Below, piece after piece: positions 58,596 to 64,000 of a DNA stretch of 64,000 nucleotides. Made by a program: the position numbers and the translations under genes. Below the pieces are notes generated by a model. That model was not told where the DNA came from. It did no database searches and worked only from the letters and a program-made list of their open reading frames with translations. Position 1 is the first letter of the stretch, and each line of letters starts with the position of its first letter. The DNA is from Vicugna pacos (Eukaryota > Chordata > Mammalia > Artiodactyla > Camelidae). Location of the stretch: assembly GCF_048564905.1 (NCBI RefSeq), contig NC_132992.1:93881001-93945000 (forward strand), written 5' to 3'.

Positions 58596-61500
58596 TAAAC
58601 AAGAAATGTCCAGACCACTTAACCATTTATTGCCCCAGGCTCCTTAGCAGTTGAGAGAAGCCAGCAGATACATACCCCAGGGTCACTTGTCCCAGCTCCC
58701 CCTCCCAGGACCACCAGTCTCTGCAACATTGACCCCCGCCATGTGTCTCTCCGAGTCTCCAGCATTGGGGGTGCTGTAGGGCAGGTGAGAGACACAGGTG
58801 GTTGGTCCTCGGCAGGGGCAGCAGTTAGCCATCCATTCTTCACTCCTCGCAGCGTGGACCTGGGGACCACAGACCCAGGAGCCACTTCGCTATGGCGGAG
58901 GATGGGCCTCAGGAGCAGCCCGCAGCATTGGAGGGCTGGAGAGGAGTCAGGGCCAGGGCTGCCAGTCCCTTCACTCTTGCCACCAAGGGGCTGTGGCCCC
59001 AGGTCTAGGTGGCAGCCCCCTTCTGGCCTCTCCAGCTCCCAATGACCACCCTACTTCCCCTTTCCACACCGTCCCCACTGTCCTGTACCCTCCTCAAGCC
59101 TGAGCTCATCCCATGCCCCCAGAGAGTGGCTCAGGAATCCATCCTAAGGCGGTGTAATGGACAGACGGTGGATCGGCCCATTTAAGGGTCCGGATCCAGG
59201 AGCCCCGGACCCTCCAGCCCCTTCCTGGTCTGTCTGCCTGCCCGCCCCAGCCAGCCACTCGGCTGCTTCTGTCACGACCAACACGTTTGCCGAGAAAGTG
59301 AGTCTAAACTGCGGCGTGAACCTGGGGATGAGGTGAGGTCTGAACACGGGCTTCTTTCCAGCAGGGCTGGCAGCGGGCCCATGGCTCAGTCACCCAGGCC
59401 GCTGGACAGGCCGGACGCGAAGGATCTGAGCCTCTGAGCCTCTGAACACACTCGGGTGAGCAAGGCCAGGCCGTGGCGGCGAGGGCCCTGCGGAGGAGTG
59501 CGGGTGGCTGGCTTGGGGGCAGGGGCGACAGAGGCCTGTTGCTAAGCCACCCACACAATGGACATTCCAGGCGCCAGGCAACGGGGAAGGAGAACTTTCT
59601 CTCAGTAGGACCAGGCACCCCCCCCACCCCCTGCTCTGCTGTGCCCCCAGGACGTGAAGGCACATGGCTGCCCAGCCCCTCAGGGCCTCTGACGCCCAGG
59701 CCCGCTAGCTGGGCACCCAGGCTGACCCGGCCTTCCCTGCCCATTGCCTCCTCTGATCATGCTCCCTGGCTAGGCCCCCAGGGCTCAAGTGCAGGGTTCT
59801 CTCAGTGTCCTGGGACCCCAGTCCTCTGTTCCACACCATCCCCAGCCCTTAGGCTTGGCGGCCCCACTTGGGGCCCAGCCTGGCCCGGGGCTGGCTCTGT
59901 TTGCAGCCACGCCTGGCCGGGCCCTGGGCCCCTAGCAGCTGGCCTTGGTGTCCAGCACGGCCTCTGTTTGTCTGGAACCAGACAAGGGGTTTTGTTTTGC
60001 TCCCTTCAGGCTCCACTTCCTGCCTCCGTGGAGAGACTGCTAAAGAGCTCTGGGCCCAGTGCCGTCAGCTGGAGGGCAGGGGAGGGGGCACAGTAGCTGG
60101 TTACTGAGCTCCTGGTCCGGCCAGCAGGCCTTTGCCCTCCCAGTCCCCACGTACAGAGGCCCAGGGCCACCTCCGCCAGGGTGGCCAAACCCCAATGTCC
60201 CCCCACAGCCCTGAGAGACGATGTCCCAGGTCCCCACCCAGGCCTGTCTTCTGTCTAACGGTGGTGCTGGGGTCCCAGCTAAACGCATAGTCCTTGCAGG
60301 CCACGAACATGTCCAAGCTCCCTGGCCCTGACCTGACACATAGCAAGCAGCCCTCATCCCTGAAGCTTGCCTGTGCGCCATGGGGACCCAGACAGACAGC
60401 TGGATACAGACCCCTTCCAGGCTGAGGCCCCACAGCTGCCCGGGCCCGGCAAGGCATCTGGGGAAGGGTCTGCGTCTCAACAGGTGCTGTCACGTATCAG
60501 GAGCAAAGCCAGGGGAGGAGGCTGCTCATGTCCCTTCCCCTCTTCTGTCCACTTCCCAGGGAGGCAGCCTGGGCCTCTCCACAGCCACGCAGGGGCCCCT
60601 CAGGGTCTCTCCTAGGCCTTGAGCTGGAGACAAAGAGGCAGCTGCCGGCAGAGCGAGCTGGGGGGCCACGGCCTTTGTGAGCATGGGGCCCTCCTGGTGA
60701 CCTCACCGCCGGCCAGAGAAGGGCCCTTTCTTCCCCAAGGCGGCCGTTGGGAATCTGCCTGGGGACAAAGCTGCTGCCAGGTGGGGGACCAGTGAGTGGC
60801 CGGCCCCCTTTGCGGCATAAATTAGTGGGGGCTGGGGAGGGGAGGGGAGGGCAGCTGCAGCTGGTGCCTGGAGGCAGGCAGACACATCCGACCCCCATTC
60901 ACACACGGGGGATGGGGCTGCTCCCCTCCAAGCCTCATTCATTCATTCACCCCTGCTCCTTCATTCATTCCACAGATGGTCACTGGGCACTGGCCCTTGG
61001 GACGCAGAAGAGCATCTGGTGGATGAAGGAGTGAATGGACGGGTGATGGGCAGGGCTCCCAGTCTGGAGAGGGAATCAAGACAGACAGTCACAGTGGCCC
61101 CCGAGCTGCAGTGCTGGGCAGGGAGCTACGCCATCCAAGCAGACACCTGGACACCTACGGCTGCACATCTGTCCCTGTGGGGGACTGAGGCCACGCAGCA
61201 GGCGCCCGGCCCGGCCAGCTCCCAGGTGAGGCCAGGGAAACTTGATTTTCAATGAGATAAGTGGTGTTGGGTGATCTACTCGCTGTAGGACCAAGGGCTT
61301 CCCGTCCCCAGGGCCTGGGTGCTGCACAAAGCGTCCTCACTGCCTTACTGGCCAATGGCCCTCCCTCTTCAGGGCCCTGCTCCTGCACCAGAGACGACTG
61401 TGTGAGACCTTGCTGGGCCAGGGAGCCCAGGGTGGCCGGTGGCGGCAGGGCCACGTGGACATCACAGACAGAGCGCAGCTGGCACGGGGCACCCAGAGAG

Positions 61501-64000
61501 CCCCTCGGGCTGCCCCTTGAAGGCCCCGGGTCTCCTCTGCGACACTGGAGACCCTTGCCCCCATCCCCGAGGCTCTGAGTGCACCAAGGCCCCAGGCCAG
61601 GCCAACTTCCTGTAGGCAGAGGCAGTAGGTGCGGAGCTGGCCCTGAATGTCATGCTGGGCCCTGGAGGCAGGCATGGGAGACCCATGTCCTCTCCATGCT
61701 GAGGACAGAGGCAGAGAGGATGTCTGAACATGTGGAGGGCACCAGTTCAGGGCCCTGTCCCCAGTGCTGCCCTTCCCACCCAGACACTGTCCTGACTTGG
61801 GGGCCTGGGCCTGAGGCCTTTGATTGGGGTCGGAGACTTTCGGGCTTGCAGTCACCACAGAAGCACAGAGAGCTCTGAGATTTCTGTGCTGGGAAATTCT
61901 GAAGCCTTTTTACCAGCAGGAGACAGGGAGAGACCTTACACAACTGAGCACCCGCTAGCTGTGGGGCATTTCTGTGCCGCCTTCTTTCACTCCCATTTAT
62001 GGATGGGGAACCTGAGTCTCCTCCGCCCTGGCCCAGCATCATGGCTAGGGAGGAGACCAGGAGGAGGCCCGAGGCTTCCAGGGCACTGAGCGCAAAGGCT
62101 GGGGCACATGCAGACCGCAGGAGCCCTGCACCCCCTCCTTGGAGCGGAGAGCTGGCAGGGCGGAGGCGGGGTGTAAGTAGGCCAGTGCTTTGTGCCGTGT
62201 TGCCATGGCGCCGCCGTTGCCGCTGCGCAGGCTTCCTTCTGGGCCCTGTTCCCAGGACGCCTCGAGCTGGCTGCCAGGCATCCCTCCCCAGCCCTGCCCA
62301 GGCCCCATCCATAGTCAGGGGCTGCTCGCAGTCTCCCGGCCCTCCCCTACCCCCAGGCCCCTTGCCCACCTACAGGCTGCTGGGAGGCCGTGGCAGAGTG
62401 TGCCACCTCATCACACAGCACACATGTGCGTGCACACAGCACACGTGCACAGCCATACCAGGCCCTCCCTGAAGCTGCAGGAGCCTCTGCCTCACCCCCA
62501 GGAGGAGCAGGAGGTGGGCTGCAGTGCAGAGCTTCAGCTCCAAGACCCATCCTGGGCTCCGAAGGGCTGCTAAGCCCAGAGCCGGGCCTCAGAGGCCTCG
62601 GCCAGGGGCTGCCTCACCTCATGGTCCTGCAGACTTGCTGAAGGAGACTGGGAGGGGAGGGGGCTCTGCTGCCTAAAGAGAAGACAAGACCAGAGCAGCA
62701 GTCCACACGGGCTGGCCTCCCCGGGCCCCGTTGGGCCTCGCTGTTCTCTCGATCCCACAACAAAGTGGGCTTTACTGCCCATTTCACACACAGAGGCCCA
62801 AGGAGGCCCTGGTGGGCAGCTGCCTTGGCCAAGGCCGCCTGCAGTCTCTGGGCCTCTGGCGCAGAGGGGCCTTGGGCACCCAGGGGTCCAGCACAACTCC
62901 CTTGGGTTGCCAGCTGACGTCAAAGGGTGGAGTCTGGGCATCAGTGTGGAGCTGACCCCAGGGTCCCTGTGGCCCCGTTGGCAAGGACCCCAGCCTGGGG
63001 CGGTGCGGAGTAGGGCACAGGAGATGAGTCTCCGGGGGAGATGCCCTGGGGAGGGACAAGGTGGGTCTGGGCCACTTCCTGGGGGAGAGCTCTCAGCCCC
63101 ACTTTGAGGGTCACAGCTGGGCCCCGTGGTCCCCTGCCTTAGCCTCCAGGTCTGACAACACAGGGGTCCCCATGCCCACCTGCCTGTGCGGATGCTGGCT
63201 CCTGAGGGGCAGGAGGGGAGTGGGAGAGATGCCTCCTTACCAACAGCTGGGCCTGCATCATTCTGACCTGCCAGCCGCAGGGGCAGTGACCCCAGGGAGC
63301 ACTTCTGTCCTTTGGGGAAAGTGCTACTGGCTGTCAGCTCCCAAGGCCCCTGAGAAAGGCCCTGAGGCTCAGCAATGCTGGCCCTTCAATATAAAGGCCT
63401 GAGGGCCAGAGAGGCCAGGGCTTACTGGTGGGGGTCCTATTGTGTGCAACTTACCGCTGAGGCCCCCACAGCCCCCCAGCCTAGCGCCGGGGCGGTGCGC
63501 AGCCTCTCTCAGAGCCACAGAGCTGTGTGAGGTGTGCTCAGGGGGCTCTGAGAAGGCTGGGCTGAGCTGGGCTCAGATTAGGGGAGGTGGGTCCTGGGAG
63601 GCCTCAGAAAGCTTTCTGGGCAGGGGCACGGTAGGGGGCAGCAGAGGGAGAGGGCCTTCAAGGAGGGGTGGTGTGGGCTGGAGCTGGGGGCCTGTCTGGG
63701 GTCATTGGGGAGGAAGGGCGAGGCAGGAGGCAACCCAACATCAGGGGTGTGGGCAGGGGAGAGGGCCTTGCTCCTGGCAGTGAAGTGACAGTGGCCCTGA
63801 GGCTTGCCTTGGGCACAGGCACAGTGCCACTATGGGGCCAGGCTGGGAGGGCAAGGAGGTAAGGACACCCGCCACACCCTGGGCCACCCGCCAGGCCCTG
63901 GGGTGGGTGGGCTAGGTTGCTGGGGCTAGTGCCATGGTCCCCATCCCTGCCCCACCAGGCTGCTGTGGGTAGCCTGGAGACAGAGGCCTGCCTTACACGG

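Larger units (their letters stand above)
52531..64000. other. Intergenic, after TRMT61A
   Basis: GC-rich, with MER5-type hAT relics at 57365-57510 and 57880-58060, an L1 scrap at 58430-58595 and an L2-like stretch at about 55020-55200. A repeat I cannot name covers about 55725-56050. MIR-like scraps occur near 61890-62020 and 62760-62850. Numerous open frames of 60-240 codons show no domain, splice structure or codon pattern that supports a gene. BAG5, the next gene in human, is not visible. Confidence 0.65.

Noticed and set aside
61650-62369. 239-codon - strand frame near the right end, considered as an exon of the next gene (BAG5)
   Set aside because: No BAG-domain sequence; low-complexity product in GC-rich DNA.

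Overview
The window is mammalian nuclear DNA, most likely from a camelid (alpaca, llama or camel). Two copies of a tRNA-derived SINE of the Vic-1 type, known from camelids, lie in introns at about 4.4 and 7.1 kb, and an L1 3' end of the cetartiodactyl type lies at about 5.5 kb. Gene order and protein sequence match the block MARK3 - CKB - TRMT61A, which is on human chromosome 14q32.33. BAG5, the next human gene, is not reached before the window ends.

Layout. Positions 1-25.6 kb hold the 3' two thirds of MARK3 on the + strand: the second half of the kinase domain, the UBA domain, the spacer and the KA1 domain. The exons rebuild human residues 181-753 without a gap and all splice phases agree. 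The spacer includes a 27-base and a 45-base cassette exon. A further 162-base in-frame exon at 16966-17127 is absent from the MARK3 isoforms I remember but matches the 'RHQKSMS' exon of MARK1 and MARK2; it is the most interesting observation here. Positions 25.6-36.75 kb are intergenic. CKB (brain creatine kinase, 381 residues, seven coding exons plus a noncoding first exon) runs on the - strand from about 39.97 to 36.75 kb, under a CpG-island promoter with a TATAAATA box, two CCAAT boxes and a downstream TTAA box. The next 5.6 kb holds an L1 fossil split by a solo endogenous-retrovirus LTR and a MIR. TRMT61A (catalytic subunit of the tRNA m1A58 methyltransferase, 285 residues, three coding exons) runs on the + strand from about 45.57 to 52.53 kb, from a CpG promoter with a perfect CRE. 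From 52.53 kb to the end I see no gene, only MER5-type hAT relics and old L1, L2 and MIR pieces.

Base composition changes sharply: MARK3 introns up to about 22 kb are AT-rich and carry L1s and young SINEs, while from about 26 kb the DNA is GC-rich and carries mostly old L2, MIR and hAT relics. Most long open frames in the GC-rich part come from the composition and are not genes.

The three genes are independent transcription units. MARK3 and CKB converge, and CKB and TRMT61A diverge from CpG promoters about 5.6 kb apart. They do unrelated jobs: microtubule and polarity kinase signalling, phosphocreatine energy buffering, and tRNA modification. Gene identities rest on recalled protein sequences; repeat family names come from memory of consensus sequences and are less certain.
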